NCBI GenBank assembly: GCA_009693345.1 | Contig: SHXL01000009.1 | Coordinates: 1 to 27,479, forward strand | DNA: 27,479 nt | DNA from: Betaproteobacteria bacterium | Lineage (GTDB): Bacteria; Pseudomonadota; Gammaproteobacteria; Burkholderiales; SG8-39 | Direction of reading: 5' to 3' | The notes under the pieces: model-generated | Database searches by the model: none | The model's input: the letters and a program-made list of their open reading frames with translations, nothing else | What the model was told of the DNA's origin: nothing | In this document: piece after piece, positions 1 through 7,675 of the stretch | Numbering within the stretch: position 1 is the stretch's first letter | Layout of the letters: the number at the start of each line of letters is the position of its first letter | Translations under genes and position numbers: made by a program

Positions 1-1
1 C

Positions 2-295
2 TGGGCGCGCAGCTTTCGCGGCACGCAGCCGTTGCAGGCGCCGTTTTGCGCGGTGAAAGTGACCGGTGCGTTATTCCATACCCAGGGCGGCGTGGTCATC
101 GATACCGCGGCGCGCGTGCTGCGCCCCGATCGCGCGCCGCTGCCGAATCTTTTCGCCGGCGGGGGCGCCGCGCGCGGGCTTTCGGGGCCATCCAACTGGG
201 GCTACTTCTCGGGCGGCGGGCTGCTCACCGCAACCACGCTCGGGCGTATCGCCGGCACGAGTGCGGGGCGGCTCGTTGCGGGAGGGAATGCGTGA
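2..295 (+). CDS. FAD-dependent oxidoreductase (fumarate reductase/succinate dehydrogenase flavoprotein type), C-terminal part
   Basis: The gene enters from the left edge, so only the last 97 codons are visible, ending in TGA at 293-295. The segment NLFAGGGAARGLSGPSNWGY followed by FSGGGLLTATTLGRIAG is the C-terminal FAD-contacting glycine-rich region typical of FAD_binding_2 flavoproteins such as fumarate reductase, 3-ketosteroid dehydrogenase and tricarballylate dehydrogenase. Just upstream, a TGALFHTQGG stretch and the VLRPD(R)APLPNLFA motif fit the same family. Such enzymes reduce or oxidise a C=C bond using FAD. The catalytic domain is outside the window, so the substrate cannot be judged. 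The stop overlaps the GTG start of the next gene by 4 bases, suggesting translational coupling. Confidence 0.8.
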   Translation, partial: WARSFRGTQPLQAPFCAVKVTGALFHTQGGVVIDTAARVLRPDRAPLPNLFAGGGAARGLSGPSNWGYFSGGGLLTATTLGRIAGTSAGRLVAGGNA

Positions 296-1278
296 ACCGC
301 GCAATGGCATTGAACCGTTTCGGCGGTCCAGAAGTGCTCGAGATGTGCGCCGTTCCGCAGGCCGCGCCCGGCCCGGGCGAAATCCGCATCCGGCATGCCG
401 CCATCGGCGTCAACTTCACCGACGTGCATGGGCGCCGCGGCGACTACCGCGACCTGCACGAGCTTCCCAAGCCGCTGGTGCTCGGCATGGAGGCGGTCGG
501 CGTGGTCGAGGCAATCGGTCCGGGCGCCGGGCGATTCCGGATCGGGGACCGCGTTGCCTACGCATCACGGCCGCTCGGCGCGTATTGCGAGGCGCGGAAT
601 TTTCCGGCAGCGCGCTGCGTGCCGGTTCCCGAAGGACTTGCCGACGAGGTCGTGGCGGCGACGTTCCTCAAAGGGCTGACGGTCCGTACGCTGATCCGCC
701 GCGTGTTTGCGGTCGAGCCGGGGGCGTGGGTCGTTTTCCATTCGGCGGCCGGCGGCGTCGGCACGCTCGCCGGCCAGTGGCTGCGCGCGCTCGGCGCCCG
801 CGCGATCGGCATCGTGGGCTCGGCGGACAAGGTCGCGAGCGCCCTCGAAAATGGGTACGAGGCCGTCTTCGTGCACGGTCGCGACGACTGGCCCGCGCGG
901 GTGCGCAAGCTGACCGGCGGCGCCGGCGTGCCTGTGGTCTACGACCCGGTGGGAATCGCCACCTGGGAGGGCTCGATCGCCTGCCTCGGCAGTCGCGGCC
1001 GCCTGGTGTGCTTCGGCAATTCCTCGGGCCTGGTGCCGCCTTTTTCGGTGAACCTGTTGCGCGACCGCAGCAGCCTGTGGGTCACGTGGGTGCGCTTTGG
1101 CGACTACACGGCGACGCTGGATGAACTCGAGGCTGCGGCACGTGACCTGTTCGATGCGCTCGGGCGCGGCCTGCTTCGCCCCCGCCCGCCGCGGACCTTG
1201 CCGCTCGCGCAAGCCGCCGAAGCGCATCGCCTGCTCGAGAGCCGCGCGACCACCGGCGCGCTCGTTCTGATTCCCTGA
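292..1278 (+). CDS. Quinone oxidoreductase-like MDR-family NAD(P)H dehydrogenase
   Basis: A 328-residue medium-chain dehydrogenase/reductase of the NADPH:quinone reductase (QOR) branch. The N-terminal GroES-like domain carries IGVNFTDVHGRRGDY (about 38-52), and the Rossmann domain carries HSAAGGVGTLAGQ (150-161), the nucleotide-binding AAGGVG motif of QOR proteins. The cysteines that bind structural and catalytic zinc in alcohol dehydrogenases are absent, as expected for QOR. The family's usual length is about 320-330 residues. I chose GTG at 292 because it overlaps the upstream TGA (GTGA); ATG at 304 is an alternative, and reading-frame extension upstream to 46 lies inside the flavoprotein gene. 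It is likely cotranscribed with the flavoprotein; the electron acceptor or enone substrate is unknown. Confidence 0.85.
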   Translation: MNRAMALNRFGGPEVLEMCAVPQAAPGPGEIRIRHAAIGVNFTDVHGRRGDYRDLHELPKPLVLGMEAVGVVEAIGPGAGRFRIGDRVAYASRPLGAYCEARNFPAARCVPVPEGLADEVVAATFLKGLTVRTLIRRVFAVEPGAWVVFHSAAGGVGTLAGQWLRALGARAIGIVGSADKVASALENGYEAVFVHGRDDWPARVRKLTGGAGVPVVYDPVGIATWEGSIACLGSRGRLVCFGNSSGLVPPFSVNLLRDRSSLWVTWVRFGDYTATLDELEAAARDLFDALGRGLLRPRPPRTLPLAQAAEAHRLLESRATTGALVLIP

Positions 1279-1306
1279 GTTCCGCCGAGCGGGGCTTCCT
1301 TCCGCC

Positions 1307-1319
1307 ATGACAATGTCAT
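1307..1319. promoter_or_regulatory. 13-bp perfect palindrome upstream of the first ABC cluster (candidate operator)
   Basis: ATGACA-A-TGTCAT is a perfect inverted repeat in the 86-base gap between the oxidoreductase stop (1278) and the binding-protein start (1365). It abuts a weak promoter-like pair: TTCCTT at 1296-1301 and TAGACT at 1319-1324 with a 17-base spacer, so a bound dimer would cover the -10 side. The matching regulator is not evident in the window, and operator function is inferred from symmetry and position only. Confidence 0.4.
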
Positions 1320-1364
1320 AGACTCGTGCCAGACCTTACCGGACGATCAACAGAAGGAGGATTC

Positions 1365-2588
1365 ATGGTTAATCGCAAATCTCGCATCACGCGCCGCAGG
1401 TTCATCGGCACCGCCGCCGCCGCATCGGTTGTTTTCGGCGTGCCCACGCTGCTGCGCGCCCAAGCCAAGCCGATCAAGGTTGGTTTGGTGCACCCGATTA
1501 CCGGCTTCCTCGCCTACAGCGGTGGCCAATCGCGCATGGGCGCGATGATGGCGATCGACGAGATCAACGCCGCCGGCGGCATCAAGTCGATGGGCGGGGC
1601 GAAGCTCGAGGCGTTGCTCGGCGACAACCAGGCCAAGCCCGAAGTCGGCGTCAGCGTGGTCGAGCAGATGCAGGAGGCGGGCGTGTCGGCGTATATCGGC
1701 TGTTTTTCCAGCGCGGTCGCGCTGCCCGCGACGCAGGCGGCGGCCAAGTACAACACGCCATTCGTCATCGACGTGGGCGCCTCCGACAACATCGTCAATC
1801 GCGGGCTGAAGAACGTGTTTCGCTTGAAACCCGGCTTCAACGCCTGCGTCGACGACGCCATCCTCGGCCTGGGCGAGATCAACAAGTCCGTCGGCAATCC
1901 GGCGAAGTCGGCCGTGCTGGTGCACGAGGAGTCCGAGTTCGGCACCGGCACCGCGAAGCTCCTCGCGGCCAAGCTGCCCTCGATCGGCGTCGAGGTGAAG
2001 GAGGTCATGAAGCATGCTAACCCGACGCGCGACTTCGCGAACCTGGCGCTGCGCATCCGCGGGCTGAAGCCCGACCTGCTCGTCATGAGCAACTACCAGA
2101 ACGAGTACGTGCTGCTCGCGCGCACCCTGCACCAGCAGAAAGTGGATCTGGTGGGCATGTTTTCGGTGCTGGGCGGCGGCTTCAACTACAAGTTCGTGAA
2201 GGAACTGCCGGACGTCGCACAGAACATGATCGACACCAACCACTGGTTCGATCCGACCAATCCCAGGGCGCAGGCGATGAAGAAGCGGGTCGAGGCCAAG
2301 GGCGATCTTTTCACTTTCGAGGTCTACCTCAGCTACAACGCGGTCAAGTTCCTGGCCGAGGGAATGACGCGCGCGGGCTCCGCCGACAAGGAAAAAGTCA
2401 ATGCCGCGCTCGCGTCGTCCACGTGGTCCGACCACTTCATGCCCTATGGCCCGACGAGCATGGTCAACGGCCAGAACACCGGCGGCAAGGCGGCGATGCT
2501 GCAGGCGAGCAAGACCGACATCGACGTCATCTGGCCGGCCAAGTTCGCCTCGGCCAAGCCGGTGTTCCCGAAACCGAAGTTCACCTAA
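1365..2588 (+). CDS. Liv-type ABC transporter substrate-binding protein, Tat-exported
   Basis: A 407-residue periplasmic binding protein of the branched-chain amino acid/amide family (Peripla_BP_6), which captures a ligand and delivers it to the LivHMGF importer encoded next. The N-terminus reads MVNRKSRITRRRFIGTAAAA: a twin-arginine motif T-R-R-R-F-I at 9-14, a hydrophobic stretch and an Ala-X-Ala-like cleavage site near AQA (32-34). The mature start KPIKVGLVHPITGFLAYSG is typical of the family. ATG 1365 was chosen over an in-frame ATG at 1326 because it has an AGAAGGAGG Shine-Dalgarno at 1352-1360 and gives a proper signal peptide. The ligand is unknown; this family includes binders of amino acids, amides, aromatic acids and other carboxylates. 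Confidence 0.9.
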   Translation: MVNRKSRITRRRFIGTAAAASVVFGVPTLLRAQAKPIKVGLVHPITGFLAYSGGQSRMGAMMAIDEINAAGGIKSMGGAKLEALLGDNQAKPEVGVSVVEQMQEAGVSAYIGCFSSAVALPATQAAAKYNTPFVIDVGASDNIVNRGLKNVFRLKPGFNACVDDAILGLGEINKSVGNPAKSAVLVHEESEFGTGTAKLLAAKLPSIGVEVKEVMKHANPTRDFANLALRIRGLKPDLLVMSNYQNEYVLLARTLHQQKVDLVGMFSVLGGGFNYKFVKELPDVAQNMIDTNHWFDPTNPRAQAMKKRVEAKGDLFTFEVYLSYNAVKFLAEGMTRAGSADKEKVNAALASSTWSDHFMPYGPTSMVNGQNTGGKAAMLQASKTDIDVIWPAKFASAKPVFPKPKFT

Positions 2589-2619
2589 GTCGCCGTAGCG
2601 CGACGAAGGGGCGGCCGCC

Positions 2620-3483
2620 ATGGACGCGACGATCCTTGGCGCCGCTGTCATCAACGGGCTGCTGCTCGGCGGCAGCTACGCCCTGGTGGCGGTCGGCCTG
2701 ACGCTGATCTACGGCGTCCTGCACATCATCAATTTCGCGCACGGCAGCCTGCTGATGCTGGCGATGTACGGCGCCTATTACCTGCTGGTGAAGGCGCACA
2801 TCGATCCCTATGCGGCGATCCCGCTGATGGTGGTGGCGATGTTCGCCGCCGGATACGTCCTGTACCGCGGGCTGATCGGCCGCTTCAGCCACGGCAAGGA
2901 TGAGAACATCCTGCTGATCACGCTCGGCTTGTCGATCGTGCTGGAAAACGTAGCGCTCTTTTTCTTCAAGGGCGATTCGCAGACCATCACCGTCTCCTAC
3001 TCCGACCGGATGGTGGCGCTCGGTCCGGCGCTGGTGCCGCTGCCCAAGCTGGTGTCGTTCGCGGCGTCGCTCGTGCTGTGCGCCGCGCTGGCCTGGTTCA
3101 TCGCGCGCACCGAAACCGGCCGCGCGATCCGCGCGGTGGCGAAGGAGCGTCAAGGGGCACGCCTCGTCGGCATCGACGTGGAGAAGATCTTCGCCGTCTC
3201 CTACGGCATCGGCATCGCGTGCCTGGGCGCCGCCGCCTGCCTGCTGATCCCCTCGTTCTACGTCTCGCCTTCAGTCGGCAACCTGTTCGTGATCGTCGCC
3301 TTCACCATCGTGGTGCTCGGCGGCATGGGGAGCTTCGCCGGAGCGCTGGTCGGCGCGCTGATCATCGGCCTCACGGAGTCGCTGAGCGGCCTGTTCCTCG
3401 GCGAGGCGCTCGGGCAGATCGGCATCTCCCTCATCTTCATCCTGATTCTTCTTTTTCGCCCGACGGGAATTTTCAACAAATGA
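2620..3483 (+). CDS. livH: Branched-chain amino acid-type ABC transporter permease LivH
   Basis: A 287-residue integral inner-membrane protein built almost entirely of hydrophobic segments. The N-terminal LLGGSYALVAVGLTLIYGVL followed by NFAHGSLLMLAMYGAYY is the conserved opening of LivH permeases. The cytoplasmic loop RTETGRAIRAVAKERQGARLVGID (about 161-184) is the coupling region that contacts the ATPases, and GGMGSFAGALVGALIIGL lies near the C-terminus. It forms the translocation pore with LivM. It follows the binding protein by 31 bases and its stop overlaps the livM start (ATGA at 3480-3483). The symbol gives the family; the substrate need not be a branched-chain amino acid. Confidence 0.92.
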   Translation: MDATILGAAVINGLLLGGSYALVAVGLTLIYGVLHIINFAHGSLLMLAMYGAYYLLVKAHIDPYAAIPLMVVAMFAAGYVLYRGLIGRFSHGKDENILLITLGLSIVLENVALFFFKGDSQTITVSYSDRMVALGPALVPLPKLVSFAASLVLCAALAWFIARTETGRAIRAVAKERQGARLVGIDVEKIFAVSYGIGIACLGAAACLLIPSFYVSPSVGNLFVIVAFTIVVLGGMGSFAGALVGALIIGLTESLSGLFLGEALGQIGISLIFILILLFRPTGIFNK

Positions 3484-4427
3484 ACTGGAAAATTCCCGCG
3501 GCACTGCTCGCCGCCGCGCTGGCCTACCCGTTCATCTTCCGCAGCAATTTCGCGATCAACTTCGGCGTCCTGGTGCTGTTCTACGCGCTCATCGGGCAGG
3601 CGTGGAACATTGCTGGCGGCTACGCCGGGCAGCTCTCCTTCGGCCACGCGGTGTTTTTCGGCACGGGCGCGTACTGCTCGACGATCCTGCAACTCAAGCT
3701 CGGCTGGAATCCCTGGCCCGGCCTGGCGGCCGCGGCCGGGGCGGGCGCGCTGGTCGGCGCCCTGATCGCGGCGCTCTCGTTCCGCTTCGGCCTCAGGGGA
3801 TCGTACTTCGCGCTGATCACGCTCGCGTTCGCCGAGGTGTTCCGCATCCTCACCAACGCGGTGGAGTTCACCGGGGGCGGGCTGGGACTGCTGATTCCGC
3901 TCAAGCGCGGCGCGGCGAACTTCCAGTTTGCCGAGCGCATCGGGTTCTACTACGCCATCCTCGCGCTGGCCGCGCTGTCCATCGGCATCGCGATCTGGCT
4001 GAAGCGCTCGCGCTTCGGCGCGCAGCTCGCGGCGATCCGCGAGAACGAGGACGCCGCGCGCGCGCTTGGCATCGACACCTACCGCGAGAAGGTGAAGGTG
4101 ATGGCGCTCTCCGGCGCCTTGTGCGCCCTGGGCGGCAGCTTCTACGCGCAGTACTACCTCTACATCGATCCGACGGTTGTGTTCGGGCTGGACAAGTCGG
4201 CCGAAATGCTTCTGGTCGCCATGATCGGCGGCACCGGCACCGTGTACGGCCCGCTGATCGGTTCGCTCTTGCTGACGCTGGTCGGCGAGGTCACGCGCGC
4301 CAACACCGAGGCGCAGGGCCTGTCGCTCATCATCTATGGCAGCCTCCTCATCCTGATCATCGGTTTTCTGCCCAACGGGCTGGTCGAGCTGTTCAAGCTG
4401 CGCTGGAGGCGCAAAGCCCGTGCTTGA
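3480..4427 (+). CDS. livM: Branched-chain amino acid-type ABC transporter permease LivM
   Basis: A 315-residue hydrophobic permease, partner of LivH. Recognisable LivM features are GQAWNIAGGYAGQLSFGHAV (about 40-59), FFGTGAYCST, RFGLRGSYFALITLAFAEV and the coupling loop IRENEDAARALGIDTYREKVKVM before GALCALGGSFYAQYY. Near the end, MIGGTGTVYGPLIGSLLL is also conserved. ATG 3480 overlaps the livH stop by 4 bases, and the 3' end overlaps the GTG start of the following ATPase by 8 bases. Both points indicate tight coupling in one transcript. The reading frame is open far upstream inside livH, but no earlier start fits the family's length. Confidence 0.92.
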   Translation: MNWKIPAALLAAALAYPFIFRSNFAINFGVLVLFYALIGQAWNIAGGYAGQLSFGHAVFFGTGAYCSTILQLKLGWNPWPGLAAAAGAGALVGALIAALSFRFGLRGSYFALITLAFAEVFRILTNAVEFTGGGLGLLIPLKRGAANFQFAERIGFYYAILALAALSIGIAIWLKRSRFGAQLAAIRENEDAARALGIDTYREKVKVMALSGALCALGGSFYAQYYLYIDPTVVFGLDKSAEMLLVAMIGGTGTVYGPLIGSLLLTLVGEVTRANTEAQGLSLIIYGSLLILIIGFLPNGLVELFKLRWRRKARA

Positions 4428-5160
4428 GATCCGGGGACTGTCGAAGATCTTCGGCGGCCTGCGCGCACTCGACGGGGCGAGCCTCGATGTGGCCGAAGGA
4501 ACCATCGCCGGATTGATCGGCCCCAACGGAGCGGGCAAGACCACGCTGTTCGCGGCGCTCACCGGATTCCTGGTCCCCGACGAGGGGAGCGTTCGCTTGC
4601 GCGACGAGGACATCACCGGGCGGCCGCCCCACCTCATCTGCCGCCGCGGCATGGTGCGCACCTTCCAGATCACGCAGCCTTTCGCCCACTTGAGCGTGCG
4701 CGAGAACATCATGGTGGGTGCCTACCTGCACACGCCCGACCGGGCGCTGGCGTCGGCGCGGGCCGAAGCGATCGCACAGCAGGTCGGCATGGCCGAGCTG
4801 CTCGAGCGCACCGCCTCGGGCCTGACGCTCGCCGGGCGCAAGCGCCTGGAGCTGGCGCGCGCGCTGGCGACGCAGCCCAGGCTGCTGCTCCTCGACGAGG
4901 TGATGGCCGGCCTGAATCCGCCGGAGATCGACGAGCTCATCCCGGTGATCCAGGGCATTCGCACGTCGGGCGTCACGGTATTCCTCATCGAGCACGTGAT
5001 GCAGGCGGTGATGAGCCTCGCGGAGAACGTCTATGTGCTGTCCTACGGGAAAATCATCGCGCAGGGCGCGCCAAGGCAACTGGCGGCCGACCCGATAGTG
5101 ATCGAGGCCTACCTCGGCCACGGCGCGGCGAAACGCATGGCGGCGAGCGCGCATGCTTGA
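4420..5160 (+). CDS. livG: ABC transporter ATP-binding protein LivG
   Basis: A 246-residue cytoplasmic ATPase that drives the LivHM permease. Visible motifs: Walker A GPNGAGKTT (34-42), Q-loop TFQ (81-83), a non-canonical signature LTLAGRKRLELARAL (about 135-149) as is usual in LivG subunits, Walker B LLLLDE (155-160) followed by VMAGLNPPE, and the H-loop IEH (190-192). The start is GTG at 4420, overlapping the livM end. The closing VIEAYLGHG matches the conserved LivG C-terminus that precedes a short variable tail. The 3' end overlaps livF by 8 bases. Confidence 0.92.
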   Translation: MLEIRGLSKIFGGLRALDGASLDVAEGTIAGLIGPNGAGKTTLFAALTGFLVPDEGSVRLRDEDITGRPPHLICRRGMVRTFQITQPFAHLSVRENIMVGAYLHTPDRALASARAEAIAQQVGMAELLERTASGLTLAGRKRLELARALATQPRLLLLDEVMAGLNPPEIDELIPVIQGIRTSGVTVFLIEHVMQAVMSLAENVYVLSYGKIIAQGAPRQLAADPIVIEAYLGHGAAKRMAASAHA

Positions 5161-5854
5161 AGTGCGGGGCCTGCGGGCGGGATATGGCGAAGTGGAAATC
5201 CTCCACGGCATGGACATCGACGTCGCCGAAGGCGAGGTGGTCGCGGTGCTCGGCAGCAACGGCGTCGGCAAGTCCACGCTGAACAACAACCTCAGCGGCA
5301 TTTACGCCCCGTTCGGCGGCTCGATCCGCTTCTGCGGCGAGGGCATCGCCGGCGCGAATCCCGCGCGCATCGTCGATCTGGGCCTGATCCAGGTGCCCGA
5401 AGGGCGCCGCGTGTTTCCCAATCTGTCGGTGCGCGAAAACCTGGAACTTGGCAGCTACCGGCGCGGCAGGGCGGCGCGCGCGCGCAACCTCGAGCGCGTG
5501 ACGCGCATTTTTCCCCGGCTCAAGGAGCGCTATGGCCAGATGGCCGCCACGCTCTCCGGCGGCGAGCAGCAGATGCTCGCCATCGGGCGGGGGCTGATGT
5601 CGGAGCCGAGACTGCTCATCCTGGACGAGCCTTCGCTCGGCCTCTCGCCGATCCTGGTGGACGAAATGTTCGCGCTGATCGGCGAGCTGAACGGCGAAGG
5701 CCTCTCCATCCTGCTGATCGAGCAGAACGCGGTGCAGTCGCTCGAGGCAGCGGACCGCGCCTACATCATCGAGCATGGCGTGGTCGCGATGTCCGGGCCG
5801 GCGGCCGAGCTGGCCCGCAGCCCGGATCTCCGGGCGCGGTATCTGGGACTGTAA
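5153..5854 (+). CDS. livF: ABC transporter ATP-binding protein LivF
   Basis: A 233-residue ATPase, the second nucleotide-binding subunit of this importer. Walker A reads GSNGVGKST (34-42), a slight variant of the usual GxNGAGKTT. It is followed by the unusual LNNNLSGI, where most LivF proteins have LLKTISG or similar. The signature LSGGEQQ (134-140), Walker B LLILDEP (154-160) and IEQN (189-192) are intact, so the protein should hydrolyse ATP. VPEGRRVFPNLSVRENL (81-97) is characteristic of LivF. ATG 5153 overlaps the livG end. The next gene starts 19 bases downstream with its own GGAG Shine-Dalgarno. Confidence 0.92.
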   Translation: MLEVRGLRAGYGEVEILHGMDIDVAEGEVVAVLGSNGVGKSTLNNNLSGIYAPFGGSIRFCGEGIAGANPARIVDLGLIQVPEGRRVFPNLSVRENLELGSYRRGRAARARNLERVTRIFPRLKERYGQMAATLSGGEQQMLAIGRGLMSEPRLLILDEPSLGLSPILVDEMFALIGELNGEGLSILLIEQNAVQSLEAADRAYIIEHGVVAMSGPAAELARSPDLRARYLGL

Positions 5855-5873
5855 CTGGAGGAACCGGGCAACC

Positions 5874-6647
5874 ATGCATAAAGTTCTCGTAATCGTGCCT
5901 TTCCCCGTCAACGACGAACAGCTCGCGCTGCGCCGCGCGCAGACGCAGGCGGTACGCCTCGGCCCGGACATTAGCTTCGATTTCCGCCCCGTGAAGGCGG
6001 CGCCGAGCAACTACGTCAGCCACCACGACTACATCCTCGCTGACGCGGGGATCATGGAAGCGGGCCTGCGCGCGCAGGAGGAAGGCTACCACGCGGTATG
6101 CATCGACACCATGAGCGATTCCGGCATGGCCGGGTTGCGCTCGCTGCTTGACATACCGGTGATCGCGCCGGGCCGCGCCTCGATGCTTACGGCGCTCATG
6201 TTCGGCGACCGCTTCTCGGTGCTGACCATGTGGAGCCAGTGGAAACCGCTCTACACCAAGTCGCTCAACGATCTCGGCATCCAGCACAAGTGCGCCTCGA
6301 TTCGCGCGCTCGACATCAGGCCTGACAACCGCGAGCTGCTCTCCGGCAAGGAAGCGGACATCTTTCCCCTGCTGGCCGAGGCGGGCCGCAAAGCGATCGA
6401 GGAGGACGGCGCCGACGTGCTGCTGCTCGGCTCGACCACCATGCACCAGGCGCACGCCTATCTCTCCGAACGCCTGCCGGTGCCGGTGATCAACCCCGGG
6501 CCGCTCACCTACAAGCTTGCCGAGCTGGCCCTCGGGCTCGGCCTCACGCACAGTCGCACGGCTTACCCCAAGCCGCTCGTGCCCAAGCCGGAGCTTTTCG
6601 AGGCAATGCTGGCGGCCGCGGCCGCCAGCGAGCTACGCAAGAAGTGA
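5874..6647 (+). CDS. Asp/Glu/hydantoin racemase-superfamily protein lacking both catalytic cysteines
   Basis: A 257-residue cytoplasmic protein with the two-lobed Asp/Glu/hydantoin racemase pattern: EEGYHAVCIDTMSDSGM (69-85), then LLDIPVIAPGRASMLTALMFG, and in the second lobe GADVLLLGSTTM (179-190). In HyuE-type racemases the equivalent segments are of the form IACFxDPGL and LGCAGM, with one catalytic Cys each. Aligned by eye, those positions are Thr79 and Ser187 here; a Cys at 76 is three residues off. It may therefore be a non-racemase member (decarboxylase, isomerase or lyase-like) or use different chemistry. ATG 5874 has an upstream CTGGAGGA Shine-Dalgarno. Its place directly after livF suggests it acts on the imported compound. 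Confidence 0.75.
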   Translation: MHKVLVIVPFPVNDEQLALRRAQTQAVRLGPDISFDFRPVKAAPSNYVSHHDYILADAGIMEAGLRAQEEGYHAVCIDTMSDSGMAGLRSLLDIPVIAPGRASMLTALMFGDRFSVLTMWSQWKPLYTKSLNDLGIQHKCASIRALDIRPDNRELLSGKEADIFPLLAEAGRKAIEEDGADVLLLGSTTMHQAHAYLSERLPVPVINPGPLTYKLAELALGLGLTHSRTAYPKPLVPKPELFEAMLAAAAASELRKK

Positions 6648-6695
6648 GCTGAGATCGCGCGGCGCGCCGGTATACTCACTCGAAAGGAGGCGAGG

Positions 6696-7673
6696 ATGGC
6701 ACGCGAGTGGATTCCCAATGTGCTGGCCATATTTGCCGTCGCAGCCTTGGCCGCCGGCAGTGCTGTTGCTCAGCCTTACCCAAGCAAGCCGATCCGCCTG
6801 ATCGTGCCTTTCGGCACAGGCGGCGCGACCGACAACAGCGGACGCTCGCTCGCGGACCGGTTGGCGGCAAAGATCGGCCAGCGCATCGTGGTCGAGAACC
6901 GCGCCGGGGCGGGCGGCAATATTGGCACGGAGCTCGTGGCGCAATCGGCTCCTGATGGCTACACCTTGCTGCTCGCCTTGGATGCGACGATGGTGGTGAA
7001 TCCGTTCACCCTTTCCAGCCTGCCGTTCGATACGGTGAAGGACTTCGCGCCGGTAACCAAGCTTGGCGACGTGGCGCTGGTCCTGGCGGCGCATCCTTCG
7101 CTGCCGGCGAAGAGCCTGGTGGAGTTGCTGGCCTATTCCAAGGCCAACCCAGGCAAGCTTTCCTACAGCAGCGGTGGCAACGGCAGCACCACGCACGTAG
7201 CCGGTGAACTGCTCAAGCAGCGCACCGGGCTGGATATGCAGCACATCGCCTACAAGAGCGGCGGTCTCGCGGTGCTCGATGCGGTCGGCGGCCAGGTTCA
7301 GCTCACCTACTCGGCTGCAGCCGGCTCCAACGCGCATATCAGGGCGGGGAGGCTGGTCGGCATCGGCGTTTCCACGACCAGGCGCGTCGGCTCATTGCCT
7401 GACGTGCCGACCTTCATCGAGCAAGGCCTGAAGGATTTCGAGGCGGTGTCCTGGGTCGGGGTCATGGCCCCCGCGAAAACCCCCCAAGCCATCATCGACA
7501 GGCTGCACAAGGACATTGTCGCGGTGCTGCAGGAGCCGCAGCTGCGCGAGCGGTTCGCCGTGCTCGGGATCGAGCCGGTCGGCAATACGCCGGACGAGTT
7601 CGCGGCCCAGATCAAGGCCGACATGGCGCGCTGGCAAAGGGTCGTCGAGCGAGCGAAGATCAAGGCGGACTAG
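6696..7673 (+). CDS. Bug/TctC-family periplasmic tripartite tricarboxylate receptor
   Basis: A 325-residue extracytoplasmic solute receptor. A Sec signal peptide (WIPNVLAIFAVAALAAGSAV, cut near VAQ) is followed by YPSKPIRLIVPFGTGGATDN, the hallmark opening of Bug proteins. Further family motifs are VVENRAGAGGNIGTELVAQS, APDGYTLLL, DFAPVTKL, YKSGGLAVLDAVGGQV and GSLPDVPTFIEQGL. Bug proteins bind carboxylates such as citrate, malate, glutamate or nicotinate-type ligands. No TctA/TctB membrane partners lie nearby, so it is an orphan receptor. It has a strong AAAGGAGG Shine-Dalgarno (6684-6691). The signal-peptide region is closely related at DNA level to the inverted Bug gene at 9833-8856. It lies between two racemase-fold genes and is probably cotranscribed with them. 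Confidence 0.9.
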   Translation: MAREWIPNVLAIFAVAALAAGSAVAQPYPSKPIRLIVPFGTGGATDNSGRSLADRLAAKIGQRIVVENRAGAGGNIGTELVAQSAPDGYTLLLALDATMVVNPFTLSSLPFDTVKDFAPVTKLGDVALVLAAHPSLPAKSLVELLAYSKANPGKLSYSSGGNGSTTHVAGELLKQRTGLDMQHIAYKSGGLAVLDAVGGQVQLTYSAAAGSNAHIRAGRLVGIGVSTTRRVGSLPDVPTFIEQGLKDFEAVSWVGVMAPAKTPQAIIDRLHKDIVAVLQEPQLRERFAVLGIEPVGNTPDEFAAQIKADMARWQRVVERAKIKAD

Positions 7674-7675
7674 CC

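Noticed and set aside
46..291. Upstream extension of the quinone-oxidoreductase frame
   Set aside because: It overlaps the flavoprotein gene, is Arg-rich and does not resemble the N-terminus of the family; GTG at 292 fits.
1347..2654. 435-codon minus-strand open frame
   Set aside because: It lies antisense to the substrate-binding protein, and its composition (His/Arg/Asp-rich) is typical of a shadow frame.
6671..6676. TATACT as a -10 hexamer before the Bug gene at 6696
   Set aside because: No -35 at 16-18 bases upstream, and transcription would start at the Shine-Dalgarno itself.
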